From the NCBI RefSeq assembly GCF_002163625.1, contig NZ_CP020892.1:4774001-4838000 (forward strand): a DNA stretch of 64,000 nt, written 5' to 3'. The translations under genes and the position numbers were made by a program. This document shows, in pieces, positions 26,017 to 36,202 of the stretch (position 1 is the stretch's first letter; every line of letters begins with the position of its first letter). Source of the stretch: Pseudomonas sp. M30-35. Lineage in GTDB: Bacteria > Pseudomonadota > Gammaproteobacteria > Pseudomonadales > Pseudomonadaceae. The notes beneath the pieces were generated by a model. It had not been told where the DNA came from. It saw nothing but the letters and a program-made list of their open reading frames with translations, and searched no databases.

Positions 26017-27810
26017 GTGTCTTTTAACCACTACTACCAGAGCGAACTCACCGCCCTGCGCCAACTGGGCAAGCGATTTGCCGAGCGCAATCCGGCGCTG
26101 GCGCCGTTTCTTGGGCAGAGCGGTCGTGACCCGGATGTCGAGCGTTTGCTGGAAGGCTTTGCCTTTCTCACGGGGCGCTTGCGGCAAAAACTTGATGATG
26201 AGTTGCCAGAGCTCACTCACTCATTGATGTACTTGCTGTGGCCGAACTATATGCGCCCGTTGCCGGGTTTCAGCATGCTTCAGTTTGAACCGTTAAAGCG
26301 CTCGGGTGCCGCTCAGTTTGTGCCGCGTGATACGCCAGTTGAAGCAAAACCGATTGAGGGTGTGACCTGTCAGTTCCGCACCGCCTACGACACCGATGTA
26401 TTGCCGCTGGCGATGAACGCTCTGCAGTACTCGGTCAAAGGGATGGGCGCGGTGCTCAGCCTGAAATTGCAGATGAGTGCCGACGGCAATATCGCTGATC
26501 TTAATCTGACCAAGCTGCGCCTACACCTCGCTGGCGAGCGTTACATCAGCCAGATGTTGTACCTCGGTCTGTTGCATCACTTGGGCAGCATCCAAGTGGT
26601 GTTGCTCGACGATAATGGCAAACCCATTCTGCGCGATGCCAGAGAAGTCGCCGTACCGAGCCTGAAGCTGAGCGCCAATCAGATTAAGCCGGTTGGTTTT
26701 GCCGAAGATCAGGCACTGATTCCCTATCCGCTGAATACCTTTCGCGGCTACCGCTACCTGCAAGAGTATTTCGCCTTCCAAGAGAAGTTCATGTTTGTCG
26801 ATGTGCTCGGTTTGGATGGCTTGAAACAGGTTCCGCCGGAGGTCATGGAACAAGCTCGTGGCATCGAGTTGCGCTTTGATATCAACAAGGCGGGCGAGCA
26901 GCGAATCCGTCCAACGCTGGATAACGTACGGTTGTATTGCACCCCCGTGGTCAACTTGTTTGAGCACGACGCCACGCCGATTCGGCTCGATGGCAAACAA
27001 GATCGTTATTTACTGCTGCCAGCTGAACTAAGCGCCAAGCATTGCGGGGTGTTTTCAGTTGACCGTGTAACCGGCTGGAAACCCGGCGGCCAAGGCTATG
27101 AAGAGTACGTCCCCTTTGAGTCATTCGAGCACGACGCTAGTTTTGATGTCGGCACCGCACGCCCGCACTACAGCGTGCGCCAGGAAACATCCTTACTCAG
27201 AGAAGGCACCGACACCTGGCTCAGCTTCGGCCTGCGCGATCAAGCCGAGCACGAGACCTTATCGATTGATCTGACCTGCACCAACCAGAACCTGCCGAGC
27301 AAATTGGGCCTCGGTGATATCTGTGTGCCCAGCGAAAAAACCCCAGGTTTCCTGCTCTTTCGCAACATCAGCGCCGTCACCCCGAGTTACGCGCCGCCAT
27401 TGAATCGCGACTTCCTGTGGAAGCTGATCTCCAACATGTCGCTCAATTACCTGTCGCTGGCCAACGTTGAAGCGCTGAAAGTCATTCTCGAAACCTACGA
27501 TTTACCCCGCTACTACGACCAACACGCTGAAAAAGTCAGCAAACGCCTGCTCGATGGCTTGAAAAGCATTCGCCACACCCATGTCGACCGTTTGGAACGC
27601 GGGCTGCCGATACGCGGTGTACGCACCGAACTGACTATCGATCCAGACGGCTACATCGGTGAGGGCGATCTGTTTTTGTTCGCATCGGTACTTAATGAAT
27701 TTTTCGCCCTTTATGCCAGCTTGAATTCTTACCACGAGCTGCGCGTGAACAGTACTCAGGGAGAGGTCTACACATGGACGCCACGCATGGGGCAACAACC
27801 CCTGCTATAA
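26017..27810 (+). CDS. tssF: T6SS baseplate protein TssF
   Basis: Large baseplate wedge subunit that pairs with TssG. The 597-residue protein starts FNHYYQSELTALRQLGKRFAERNP, with FLGQSGRDPDVERLLEGFAFL, the hallmark start of the family (VasA/ImpG). The conserved LMYLLWPNYMRPLPGFSMLQF follows at about 70-90. The GTG at 26017 has AAGGA 8 bases upstream. The last 37 bp overlap tssG. First gene after the cargo module, and so a candidate for a separate transcript. Confidence 0.96.
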   Translation: MSFNHYYQSELTALRQLGKRFAERNPALAPFLGQSGRDPDVERLLEGFAFLTGRLRQKLDDELPELTHSLMYLLWPNYMRPLPGFSMLQFEPLKRSGAAQFVPRDTPVEAKPIEGVTCQFRTAYDTDVLPLAMNALQYSVKGMGAVLSLKLQMSADGNIADLNLTKLRLHLAGERYISQMLYLGLLHHLGSIQVVLLDDNGKPILRDAREVAVPSLKLSANQIKPVGFAEDQALIPYPLNTFRGYRYLQEYFAFQEKFMFVDVLGLDGLKQVPPEVMEQARGIELRFDINKAGEQRIRPTLDNVRLYCTPVVNLFEHDATPIRLDGKQDRYLLLPAELSAKHCGVFSVDRVTGWKPGGQGYEEYVPFESFEHDASFDVGTARPHYSVRQETSLLREGTDTWLSFGLRDQAEHETLSIDLTCTNQNLPSKLGLGDICVPSEKTPGFLLFRNISAVTPSYAPPLNRDFLWKLISNMSLNYLSLANVEALKVILETYDLPRYYDQHAEKVSKRLLDGLKSIRHTHVDRLERGLPIRGVRTELTIDPDGYIGEGDLFLFASVLNEFFALYASLNSYHELRVNSTQGEVYTWTPRMGQQPLL

Positions 27811-28781
27811 GCCGGCTTAGCCGGGGCATCCGCGAGTACAGCCTGTTTCAGGGTGTGCAGTTGGTGCTGAAACGATTGCAAGAAGCGCATCCCGAACTGG
27901 ATGAGGAGTCTTTGCACCTGCATCTTGAGCTACAGGCAAACCCGAGTCTTGGTTTCCCTGGAAGCGACATCGAGCGCGTCGAATTCATCGAGGAAAACGG
28001 TGAGTTGCGAGCCCGTATGCGCATCAACCTGGTCAGCTTGATCGGCTCGGGTTCGCCGCTGCCTGCCTTTTATGGCGAACAGGCACTTGGTGACAGCGAA
28101 GATGGCAATCCAACCCGAGACTTTCTCGACCTGTTCAACAACCGTTTACAACGTTTGTTGCTGCCGGTTTGGCAAAAATACCGTTATCACTCGCGCTTCA
28201 AAACCGGTGCGCTGGACCCGTTATCACAACAACTGTTTTCGTTGATTGGTCTGCGCGGTGAAGAAATTCGAGCGACCTCAGAACTCAACTGGAAGCGCTT
28301 GCTCCCGTACCTCGGCCTGCTCAGCTTGCGCGCGCATTCGGCGGCGTTGATTGAGTCAGTTCTGCGTTACTACTTCAAGCACTCCGATGTGTACATAGAG
28401 CAGTTCATCGAACGCCGCGTCGAGATTCTCGCCGAGCAACGCAATCAGTTGGGTACCGCCAACAGCATGCTGGGTGAAAGCTTGGTGCTGGGCGGTTGGG
28501 TGCGCGACCGCGGTGGCAAATTCCGCGTGCACATTCGCGAACTGCAATGGGACATGTTCCAACAATTCCTACCCGTTGGCAGCGGCTACAACCCGCTTTG
28601 CGCACTGGTGCGCTTCACCCTGCGTGACCCAATGGATTACGACATTCGCCTGCAACTGCGCAAAGACCAGATCAAAGAACTACGCATTGGCAATGACAAT
28701 TTCTGCCGACTCGGCTGGACCAGCTGGCTCGGCTGCGACAACGCCGATGGCATCGTCACGCTTGGCAAAAGAGCTCATTAA
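27774..28781 (+). CDS. tssG: T6SS baseplate protein TssG
   Basis: Baseplate wedge subunit (VasB/ImpH family). The 335 residues include SLFQGVQLVLKRLQEAHPELD, FPGSDIERVEFIEENGE, the LIGSGSPLPAFYGEQAL segment and DFLDLFNNRLQRLLLPVWQKYRY, all diagnostic. It starts at ATG 27774 inside the end of tssF and ends 11 bp before clpV, consistent with tight translational coupling and fixed TssF:TssG stoichiometry. Confidence 0.95.
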   Translation: MDATHGATTPAISRLSRGIREYSLFQGVQLVLKRLQEAHPELDEESLHLHLELQANPSLGFPGSDIERVEFIEENGELRARMRINLVSLIGSGSPLPAFYGEQALGDSEDGNPTRDFLDLFNNRLQRLLLPVWQKYRYHSRFKTGALDPLSQQLFSLIGLRGEEIRATSELNWKRLLPYLGLLSLRAHSAALIESVLRYYFKHSDVYIEQFIERRVEILAEQRNQLGTANSMLGESLVLGGWVRDRGGKFRVHIRELQWDMFQQFLPVGSGYNPLCALVRFTLRDPMDYDIRLQLRKDQIKELRIGNDNFCRLGWTSWLGCDNADGIVTLGKRAH

Positions 28782-28792
28782 GGACAGATGAA

Positions 28793-31417
28793 ATGATAAA
28801 CGTCGATTTACAACAACTGGTGCAAGCACTTGATGCCGAGACTAAGCGCGATCTCGAAATGGCGGCTGAGCGTTGCGTAGTACGTAGCGGCAACAAAGTG
28901 CTGGTTGAAGACATGCTGCTGGGCCTTTTAGAGCGCCCGGAAGGGTTGCTGAAACGGGCATTGAATGATGCCGAAATTGATGCGGGCGAGCTTGCCAAAG
29001 CCTTGCATCCGAGTAGCGAGCACAGTGCGACGCGTAACCCTGTGTTCTCGACCGAGCTGGTGCAGTGGCTACAGGATGCATTGCTGGTCGCCAACCTGGA
29101 GCTGGGCAGCAGCCAAATTGATCAGGCGGCGTTGATTCTCGCTTTGCTGCGCAACCCAATGCGCTATGCCGGCAGCCATTACCAAAGCCTGCTCGGCAAA
29201 CTGAATGCGGAACGTTTGCGCGACTTTGCAATGTCTCAGCAACCGCAAGCTACCGACGCAAAAAGCTCAAGCAGTGCTGAGTCGAACTTGCAGCGCTTTA
29301 CCCACAACTTCACCCAGCAAGCGCGGGACGGCAAACTCGATCCGGTTTTGTGCCGCGACGAAGCGATCCGCCAGATGGTCGACATCCTCGCCCGGCGGCG
29401 CAAGAACAATCCGATCGTGGTCGGTGAAGCGGGTGTTGGCAAGACTGCAATTGTCGAAGGCCTTGCCCTGCGTATCGCCACTGATGAAGTGCCTGAAGTA
29501 CTCAAAGGTGTTGAGCTGCTGTGCCTGGACCTCGGCTTGCTACAAGCCGGGGCCAGTGTCAAAGGCGAGTTCGAGCGTCGCTTGCAAGGGGTGATTGACG
29601 AAGTCAAAGCCTCGCCGAAACCGATCATCCTGTTTATCGATGAGGCGCATACCTTGATTGGTGCTGGCGGTCAGGCTGGTAGTGGTGATGCGGCTAACCT
29701 GCTCAAACCGGCTTTGGCCCGTGGCGAGTTGCGTACCATCGCGGCAACGACGTGGAGCGAGTACAAGAAGTACTTCGAGAAAGACCCTGCACTGGCGCGA
29801 CGCTTCCAGCCGGTTCAACTGCACGAACCCACTGTGTCTGAAGCCGTGACGATTCTGCGCGGCCTTGCTCCGGTGTATGAAAAGAGCCACGGCATTTACC
29901 TGCGTGACGATGCAGTGGTGGCGGCGGCTGAGCTGTCCGCACGCTATCTCGCGGGACGACAATTGCCGGATAAAGCCGTCGATGTACTGGATACGGCGTG
30001 CGCCCGCGTGCGCATCAGCTTGGCAGCACCGCCTGAAGCACTTGAGCAACTGCGTAACGAAATCGCTGAAGGCGAGCGTCAAGCTCAAGCTCAACGGCGC
30101 GACCGCGATTCGGGGCTGAATATCGATGACGCAGTTGCTGAAAAACTCGAACAGCGCTTGCGAGATGCCCGGGCGGAGCTTGAACAACTGGAAACGCGCT
30201 GGGCGATCCAGCGTGATTTGGCGCAGCAAATGATAAGCCTGCGTATTCGCTGCTCCGAGGCTCGCCAACAGTTAAAAGCGCTGGAAGCCGTGGCCACCGA
30301 GGACAATAGCGAACACCCCGAGCACCCTGATCTCGAGCAGCTCGAAGCCGAATTGCATGCGGTGCAGGCCAAGCAGAGCATCGCGCAAAGCCAGCAACGC
30401 TTGGTCAGCTATGAAGTGTGTCCGCGCCTGGTTGCCGAGGTTATCAGCCACTGGACGGGTGTGCCGCTGAGCCAATTGGCACGCGAACACAACAGCAAAG
30501 TCATCAGTTTCTCTGAAGACTTGCGTCTGCGCCTACGCGGACAAGAACAAGCCATTAGCGCACTCGACCGCGCCATGCGCGCAACCGCTGCCGGCCTCAA
30601 TCGTCCAGATGCACCGGTTGGCGTATTTCTGCTAGTCGGGCCTAGCGGTGTTGGTAAAACTGAAACCGCACTGGCGTTGGCTGACTTGTTGTACGGCGGT
30701 GAGCGCTTCCTGACCACCATCAACATGTCTGAATTCCAGGAGAAGCACAGCATCTCGCGACTGATCGGTGCGCCGCCGGGCTACGTCGGTTATGGCGAAG
30801 GCGGCATGCTCACCGAAGCAGTCAGACAAAAACCGTACTCTGTGGTGTTGCTTGATGAGGTCGAAAAAGCCGACCCGGACATCCTCAATCTGTTCTACCA
30901 GATCTTCGACAAAGGCGTGGCGAACGACGGTGAAGGGCGCGAGATTAACTTCCGCAATACCTTGATTCTGATGACGTCGAACCTGGCCAGCGAGCGCATC
31001 GACTCACTGTGCCAGAACGGTCAACGTCCAGCCGCCGAAGACCTTGAGCAGGCCATCCGCCCGGCACTCAGCCAGCACTTCAAACCAGCATTGCTCGCCC
31101 GTATGCGTGTAGTGCCCTATTACCCGGTGAGCGGTGAAGTGCTGCACGAGCTGACCACACTGAAACTCGAACGCTTTGCCGAACGCCTGCAACGTCGTCA
31201 GTTGCAGTTCAGTCATTGCCAGGCACTGGTCGAAAACCTCGCCGCGCGTTGCACCCATAGCGAAAGTGGCGCACGCCTGATTGATCACTTGATCGACCAG
31301 CACCTACAGCCGTTGGTGGTCGATCGCCTGCTCGCTGCAATGGCCAGCGGCGAAACCTTGACTCAGGTTCACGCAACCCTCGATGAGCATGGAGCAGTGG
31401 TCTGTGAGTTCACTTAA
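28793..31417 (+). CDS. clpV: T6SS sheath-recycling ATPase ClpV (TssH)
   Basis: Hexameric AAA+ unfoldase of the Clp/Hsp100 group that disassembles contracted TssBC sheaths. The N-domain (about 1-160) is followed by NBD1 with Walker A GEAGVGKT at about residues 211-219 and Walker [16 protein letters not shown]. The coiled-coil middle domain is at about 410-530. NBD2 has Walker A GPSGVGKT near 616 and Walker [11 protein letters not shown]. Length 874 matches ClpV rather than ClpB by context and N-terminus. It overlaps the downstream sigma-54 activator gene. Confidence 0.96.
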   Translation: MINVDLQQLVQALDAETKRDLEMAAERCVVRSGNKVLVEDMLLGLLERPEGLLKRALNDAEIDAGELAKALHPSSEHSATRNPVFSTELVQWLQDALLVANLELGSSQIDQAALILALLRNPMRYAGSHYQSLLGKLNAERLRDFAMSQQPQATDAKSSSSAESNLQRFTHNFTQQARDGKLDPVLCRDEAIRQMVDILARRRKNNPIVVGEAGVGKTAIVEGLALRIATDEVPEVLKGVELLCLDLGLLQAGASVKGEFERRLQGVIDEVKASPKPIILFIDEAHTLIGAGGQAGSGDAANLLKPALARGELRTIAATTWSEYKKYFEKDPALARRFQPVQLHEPTVSEAVTILRGLAPVYEKSHGIYLRDDAVVAAAELSARYLAGRQLPDKAVDVLDTACARVRISLAAPPEALEQLRNEIAEGERQAQAQRRDRDSGLNIDDAVAEKLEQRLRDARAELEQLETRWAIQRDLAQQMISLRIRCSEARQQLKALEAVATEDNSEHPEHPDLEQLEAELHAVQAKQSIAQSQQRLVSYEVCPRLVAEVISHWTGVPLSQLAREHNSKVISFSEDLRLRLRGQEQAISALDRAMRATAAGLNRPDAPVGVFLLVGPSGVGKTETALALADLLYGGERFLTTINMSEFQEKHSISRLIGAPPGYVGYGEGGMLTEAVRQKPYSVVLLDEVEKADPDILNLFYQIFDKGVANDGEGREINFRNTLILMTSNLASERIDSLCQNGQRPAAEDLEQAIRPALSQHFKPALLARMRVVPYYPVSGEVLHELTTLKLERFAERLQRRQLQFSHCQALVENLAARCTHSESGARLIDHLIDQHLQPLVVDRLLAAMASGETLTQVHATLDEHGAVVCEFT

Positions 31418-32942
31418 CGTGCCGTCCATTCTCGCTCAGGTACCACAGCCTCTGAATTATGCAGAGGGGCTGCTGCTGCGCTTGGCAGGTTTGGCTCAGG
31501 TCAATAACCCGAACAACCTGCTCGGTGGGTTGGTTGAGGCGGCCGCTGAATTGACTGGCTCGGCGCTAAGCCAGCTTTACCTGCTGGACAGCACCCATAC
31601 ACGCCTGACATTAACCGCAGAATGGCTCAATGGTTTGCAACAGCCACAGGCTGCCGACAGTTTGCCGAGCGATTATGACGGCGAGCAACTGCTGCAATAT
31701 TGCCTGTGCCAAAACCGTGTATTGAGCCTTAACGAACTCGACAACAGCCTGCATCAAACTGAGTTCTTACCGGCCACCCAGCAGCCGTGGCGTAGCTTGC
31801 TGTGCTTACCCATTGTTGATAAGCAGCAACATGTCAGCGGTCTGTTGTTATGCGCCAGCCACCATACGCAAGACCTGCAAGGTTTTTCTGACTCGTTGAG
31901 CCTGCTCGGAAACTTTGGGGTCAACCAGTTGCAATTAATGCATCGCCTGCTCCCGCCGCCGCCGAGCGAAGTGCAACAGCAAGTCCAGGTTGAGCCCGTC
32001 CGCACCAGCGGTTACGGGCTGATCGGCAATAGCCAGTCCATGCGCGACGTTTATCAGTTGATTGGCAAAGTCCTGCATAACCCGGTGAGCGTATTACTCA
32101 CCGGTGAAACCGGCACTGGCAAAGAATTGGTCGCCCACGCGATTCATAACTGTGGCTCGCGCCGGAGTATGAATTTCGTCGTACAGAACTGCGCTTCACT
32201 GCCTGAACATCTACTCGAAAGCGAGCTGTTCGGTTATCGCAAAGGTGCTTTTACCGGCGCTGATCGAGACCACAAGGGCCTATTTGATGCGGCTGACAAT
32301 GGCACCCTGTTTCTTGATGAAATAGGCGACATGCCACTTAGCCTTCAAGCCAAACTGTTGCGCGTTCTGCAAGAAGGTGAAGTTCGTCCGCTGGGTTGCA
32401 ACGACACGCATAAAGTTGATGTGCGAATCATTGCCGCGACGCATTACGACCTGCAAAACCAAGTTGAAAAAGGTCTGTTCCGCGAAGACTTGTTCTATCG
32501 CCTATCGCACTTCCCAATTGAGTTACCGCCGTTGCGTGAACGCAACGAAGACATTCTGCTGCTGGCTCGACACTTTGGTGAAAACACCTGCGAGTTCCTT
32601 CAACGCGGCCCTTGTCGCTGGTCCGAAGAGGCCCTGACCGCGCTTGTGCAATATAGCTTTCCGGGCAACGTGCGCCAGCTGAAAGGTTTGGTTGAACGTG
32701 CCGTATTGCTTTGTGAAGACGATGAACTGTTGCCCGAGCACTTCAACCTTAATCGCGAAACTGCTAGCGACACTGCGACCAATTTGCGCGAGCGCATGGC
32801 GAAAGTCGAACGTAATTTTTTGCTCGACAGCCTGCGCAGGAACCGCGGCAATCAAAGCAAGGCGGCCCGTGAACTGGGGCTTCCACGCAGAACCCTGCTG
32901 TATCGAATGGAACGCTTGGGCATCAGCCCAGACGATATCTGA
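31404..32942 (+). CDS. Sigma-54-dependent activator of the T6SS cluster (Sfa2-like)
   Basis: Bacterial enhancer-binding protein. The N-terminal half (about 1-190) is a GAF-like sensory domain with no receiver. The AAA+ domain has Walker A GETGTGKE at residues 234-241, the sigma-54-contact motif GAFTGA at 281-286 and Walker [13 protein letters not shown] Fis-type helix-turn-helix ends the protein ([21 protein letters not shown]). Such genes occupy the same place in HSI-2-like clusters, where they are thought to control T6SS transcription with RpoN. GTG 31404 has GGAG 9 bases upstream; in-frame ATGs at 31383 and 31389 are alternatives. All overlap the end of clpV. Confidence 0.92.
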   Translation: MSSLNVPSILAQVPQPLNYAEGLLLRLAGLAQVNNPNNLLGGLVEAAAELTGSALSQLYLLDSTHTRLTLTAEWLNGLQQPQAADSLPSDYDGEQLLQYCLCQNRVLSLNELDNSLHQTEFLPATQQPWRSLLCLPIVDKQQHVSGLLLCASHHTQDLQGFSDSLSLLGNFGVNQLQLMHRLLPPPPSEVQQQVQVEPVRTSGYGLIGNSQSMRDVYQLIGKVLHNPVSVLLTGETGTGKELVAHAIHNCGSRRSMNFVVQNCASLPEHLLESELFGYRKGAFTGADRDHKGLFDAADNGTLFLDEIGDMPLSLQAKLLRVLQEGEVRPLGCNDTHKVDVRIIAATHYDLQNQVEKGLFREDLFYRLSHFPIELPPLRERNEDILLLARHFGENTCEFLQRGPCRWSEEALTALVQYSFPGNVRQLKGLVERAVLLCEDDELLPEHFNLNRETASDTATNLRERMAKVERNFLLDSLRRNRGNQSKAARELGLPRRTLLYRMERLGISPDDI

Positions 32943-33017
32943 ACGACTTAAAAATACTAAATCACAACACTTAACACCCGCTGAGCTCTGCCAGCTTTAA
33001 CGTATGAGGAACTCAAG

Positions 33018-33152
33018 ATGAAGCCACACTTCTGGGCCATAACATTGCTAGCTGTAATGCTGACACTTGCTGGTTGCACCAGTAACTACAAGTTTAACGA
33101 CGATGAATTTCGTCCACTAGGCGACCCGCAAGCTGACAAACGCGGCAATTGA
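33018..33152 (+). CDS. Small T6SS-associated lipoprotein (orfX-like)
   Basis: A 44-residue protein: a hydrophobic signal ending in the lipobox LAGC (Cys20) leaves a mature lipoprotein of only about 25 residues, rich in charged and polar residues (YKFNDDEFRPLGDPQ). The ATG at 33018 has GAGGA 7-8 bases upstream. Its position between the sigma-54 activator and the FHA gene is that of the small orfX found in HSI-2-type clusters. Function unknown; it could be an outer-membrane accessory of the TssJLM complex. It is easy to overlook because of its length. Confidence 0.8.
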   Translation: MKPHFWAITLLAVMLTLAGCTSNYKFNDDEFRPLGDPQADKRGN

Positions 33153-33171
33153 TCTCAGGAGTGTAGGCACC

Positions 33172-34377
33172 ATGGAACTGGTATTCGACGTAGTCAGCGC
33201 CCAGCAATTTTTGCCCGGCCTTGCGACCAGCAAAACCTTCAAGCAAGCCGGTGGCATTATCGGCCGTGCGGACACCTGCGACTGGGTTCTACCCGACCGC
33301 AAACGCGTTCTTTCGAGCCGCCATGCCGAAATCAGTTTTCGCGATGGTGGCTTTTACCTGACAGATGTCAGCAGCAATGGTATTCAGCTCAAAGACAGTG
33401 GCGCCAACCTGCGCAAGCAAGAGCCGCATCGCATTGAGCACGGCAGCATCTATTGCCTCGGCGAGTTCGAGGTGCGCGCCCGCCTGATCCAGGACCCAAG
33501 TAAGTTTGAGGCTGATATTGGGCTCACGCACACAACCGGCAGCAGCATCATTCCCGATGACGCCTTTCTCGATCTGGATCCGCTTAACGCATTGGATCAG
33601 CAAGAGCAAAGCCAAGGCTATGAGCCCAGCGATGAACTGGCCGCGCTTGACGTTCCAGAACTGAGCGATGCGCAGCAACATGACTACGCACGGGTCGAAA
33701 CCGAAAACCTGTTGGTTCCCGAACTGGTAGCGCCCAGTGCCGCGCAAGCCAGCAAGCCCGCGCCGGCACCAGAGTCAATGTCCGAGGCTTTTTGGCAGCG
33801 CTTTTCAGAAGCGCTTGGCGTACCGCTCAATGATCTCGACGAGCCTGCCCGCCAGGCCTTGGCGCTACACGCTGGCAAATTGCTCAGACAAAGCGTTAGC
33901 AGCTTGCAACACAGTTTGCGCACGCGCAGCGAATTGAAAAACGAAATGCGCCTGGCCCTGACCACGGTGCAGAGCTCCGGCAATAACCCGCTGAAAACCA
34001 GCACCGACACCAGCGATGTGATGAACACGCTATTGCGTGGGCAAAAGCCGGGGCAATTACCCGCTGAGCAAGCCATCAGCCGAGGCTTTCGTGACCTGCA
34101 AGCACACCAGGTTGCCTTGTTGGCTGCCAGCCGCGCGGCGGTTAAAGGTGTGTTTGAGCAATTGTCGCCCGAGCAATTAATCCTGCGTTTTGAACGCGAC
34201 GGACGCAAACCGCTATGGGCCACCTCGGGCAGCCGCTGGCGCGCTTACCGGCGCCTGCACAACAGCCTCGAACAAAACAATGAGTGGAATGAGCGCCTGT
34301 TTGCCCGCGACTTTGCCACTACTTACGAAGAACAGGTTCGCCTGATCGCCACACTCAACAATGACGTTCAAGGATGA
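33172..34377 (+). CDS. fha: T6SS FHA-domain protein (Fha/TagH)
   Basis: Phosphothreonine-binding scaffold that activates T6SS assembly when phosphorylated. The FHA domain (about 1-100) shows the classic GRADTCDWVLPDRKRVLSSRH and DVSSNGIQLKD elements. A variable acidic linker (about 120-200) leads to the FHA_VI C-terminal domain (about 205-401), with GVPLNDLDEPARQALALHAG and RFERDGRKPLW. With stp and stk in the cluster it is the obvious phospho-substrate. The ATG at 33172 has AGGAG 10 bases upstream. Its stop overlaps the region of the tssJ start. Confidence 0.93.
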   Translation: MELVFDVVSAQQFLPGLATSKTFKQAGGIIGRADTCDWVLPDRKRVLSSRHAEISFRDGGFYLTDVSSNGIQLKDSGANLRKQEPHRIEHGSIYCLGEFEVRARLIQDPSKFEADIGLTHTTGSSIIPDDAFLDLDPLNALDQQEQSQGYEPSDELAALDVPELSDAQQHDYARVETENLLVPELVAPSAAQASKPAPAPESMSEAFWQRFSEALGVPLNDLDEPARQALALHAGKLLRQSVSSLQHSLRTRSELKNEMRLALTTVQSSGNNPLKTSTDTSDVMNTLLRGQKPGQLPAEQAISRGFRDLQAHQVALLAASRAAVKGVFEQLSPEQLILRFERDGRKPLWATSGSRWRAYRRLHNSLEQNNEWNERLFARDFATTYEEQVRLIATLNNDVQG

Positions 34378-34382
34378 TTTCC

Positions 34383-34865
34383 ATGCAACGCTTGATTTCC
34401 TTATTGGTCTTCACCGCACTTTTGGCACTCACAGGCTGCTCAGCACTGTCGCCATACTCAAGTTACACCAAGTTAGAACTGAACCTGTCAGGTAGCAGCG
34501 AGCTCAATCCTGATATCAGCAACCGCCCTTCTCCAATCGTCATTCGGTTGATGGAGCTGAAGCATCCGGTTGCCTTCGAAAATGCAGATTTTTTCTCGCT
34601 TTATGAGCGTCCAAAAGAAGCCCTTTCTCCTGACCTGGTCGCTCTTGAAGAACTGGAATTACGTCCAGGCGAAAACCGCCAGCTGAAGCTGACGGTAAAA
34701 GAAGGCAGCCGTTATGTGGGTGTTCTTGCTGCCTATCGCGACCTGCCAGAGACCCAATGGCAATTCGTGATTCCGCTGCATGACAAAGCGCTCAACCGGA
34801 TCAATTTGCGCCTTGATAAAGAAGGCATACATGCGGTGTCCGATGCTGAAGCGGGCAAGGACTAA
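34383..34865 (+). CDS. tssJ: T6SS outer-membrane lipoprotein TssJ
   Basis: Lipoprotein that anchors the TssJLM membrane complex to the outer membrane. The signal peptide ends in the lipobox LTGC (Cys19). The mature part follows the TssJ pattern (SPIVIRLMELKHPVAFENADFFSLYE; LRPGENRQLKLTVKEGSRYVGVLAAYRD). The ATG at 34383 has AAGGATG 7-9 bases upstream. An in-frame ATG at 34374 overlaps the fha stop as ATGA but has its ribosome site immediately adjacent, so it is less likely. Length about 160. Confidence 0.94.
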   Translation: MQRLISLLVFTALLALTGCSALSPYSSYTKLELNLSGSSELNPDISNRPSPIVIRLMELKHPVAFENADFFSLYERPKEALSPDLVALEELELRPGENRQLKLTVKEGSRYVGVLAAYRDLPETQWQFVIPLHDKALNRINLRLDKEGIHAVSDAEAGKD

Positions 34866-34868
34866 ACC

Positions 34869-36200
34869 ATGAGCCAACACAAAGTAGTCTGGCAAGAAGG
34901 GATGCTGCTGCGCCCGCAGCATTTTCAACAAAATGACCGATACTACGACTACCAGTTAAAGACCCGCACGCAAAAGCTTGAGAGCTATGCCTGGGGTTTC
35001 TTCGAACTGGAGATCGACCGCCAATTCCTCAACATGGGCAAATTGGTCGTGAGCAAGGCCAGCGGTGTACTGCCCGACGGTAGCCTGTTTGACCTTGGCA
35101 GCGAGCGTGAGCCGCTGGTAATTGATGTACCGCCAAGCACTGGCAACATGCCGGTTTACTTGGCGTTACCTTTGGTGACCGGTAATCACATCGAAAGCCG
35201 CCGACCTGAGCAGCAAGATGTGCTGTCGCGCTATACCGCCGTGGTCGAGAATGTCGCCGACTCGAATGCCGATGACGCCGCCAGCAGCCAGGTAAGTTGC
35301 GCCCGCCCGGACTTTCGCTTGCTGATGGGCGATCAGCAGAGCGACCAGGCGTTCGTCAAACTGCAGTTGTGTGTGATCTTCGATAGCACCCCGGCTGGGG
35401 TTGTCAGCCTCGACACCGAGTTCATGCCGAGCTATGTCAATCTCAAGGCGTCTGGCTATCTGCTGTCATGCTTGAAAGAAGTTATCAGTATGCTCAGCCA
35501 TCGTGGCGATATTCTCGCCGAACGGATTCGCGCATCTGGCAAAGTCGCAGGCGCCGAAGTTGGCGACTTTTTGATGCTGCAGCTAATCAACCGTTCAGAA
35601 CCGGTGTTACGTCATTACCTGAATATCGAGCATGTTCACCCCGAGCATATTTACCGTGAGCTATTGGCTTTGCTCGGCGAACTGGCGACCTATTCCGGCG
35701 AGAGTAAACGCCCACGTCTGGACAGTTATTACCTGCACAGCGATCAGGCACAGAGCTTCGGCAAACTGATGGACGCGCTGCGCGAATTGCTTTCGATGGT
35801 GCTCGAACAACACGCGATCGAACTTCTGCTGCAACAGCGTCAGTACGGCATTCAGGTCTCGCCGCTACACGACCACAAGCTGCTTAACACTTCATCGTTC
35901 GTGCTTGCCGCCAGTGCCCAGTGTGATTCCGAGGAACTACGCCGCCGCCTGCCTGCGCACCTTAAAGTAGCGCCGGTTGAACGCATTCGCCAACTGGTCA
36001 ACCTGCATCTACCAGGTATCAAGGTGAAGCCATTGTCGGTGGCTCCACGGCAGATCCCATTCCACTCCGGCAAGACTTATTTCGCACTGGAATTGACCAC
36101 CGAAGAGCGTGCACAACTGGAGCGCTCCGGCGGCTTCGCATTCCATGTCTCCGGCGAGCTGACTGAGCTTGAGCTGAAATTCTGGGCGATCAGGAACTGA
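34869..36200 (+). CDS. tssK: T6SS baseplate-membrane linker TssK
   Basis: Trimeric protein connecting the baseplate to TssL/TssM. The N-terminal KVVWQEGMLLRPQHFQQNDRYYDY is the family hallmark. Other conserved parts are LPDGSLFDLGSE, LSHRGDILAERIR, HPEHIYRELLALLGELATYS and the C-terminal receptor-binding region ending GELTELELKFWAIRN. Length 443 is standard. AAGGA lies 8 bases before the ATG; 3 bp separate it from tssJ and 2 bp from tssL. Confidence 0.97.
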   Translation: MSQHKVVWQEGMLLRPQHFQQNDRYYDYQLKTRTQKLESYAWGFFELEIDRQFLNMGKLVVSKASGVLPDGSLFDLGSEREPLVIDVPPSTGNMPVYLALPLVTGNHIESRRPEQQDVLSRYTAVVENVADSNADDAASSQVSCARPDFRLLMGDQQSDQAFVKLQLCVIFDSTPAGVVSLDTEFMPSYVNLKASGYLLSCLKEVISMLSHRGDILAERIRASGKVAGAEVGDFLMLQLINRSEPVLRHYLNIEHVHPEHIYRELLALLGELATYSGESKRPRLDSYYLHSDQAQSFGKLMDALRELLSMVLEQHAIELLLQQRQYGIQVSPLHDHKLLNTSSFVLAASAQCDSEELRRRLPAHLKVAPVERIRQLVNLHLPGIKVKPLSVAPRQIPFHSGKTYFALELTTEERAQLERSGGFAFHVSGELTELELKFWAIRN

Positions 36201-36202
36201 CT

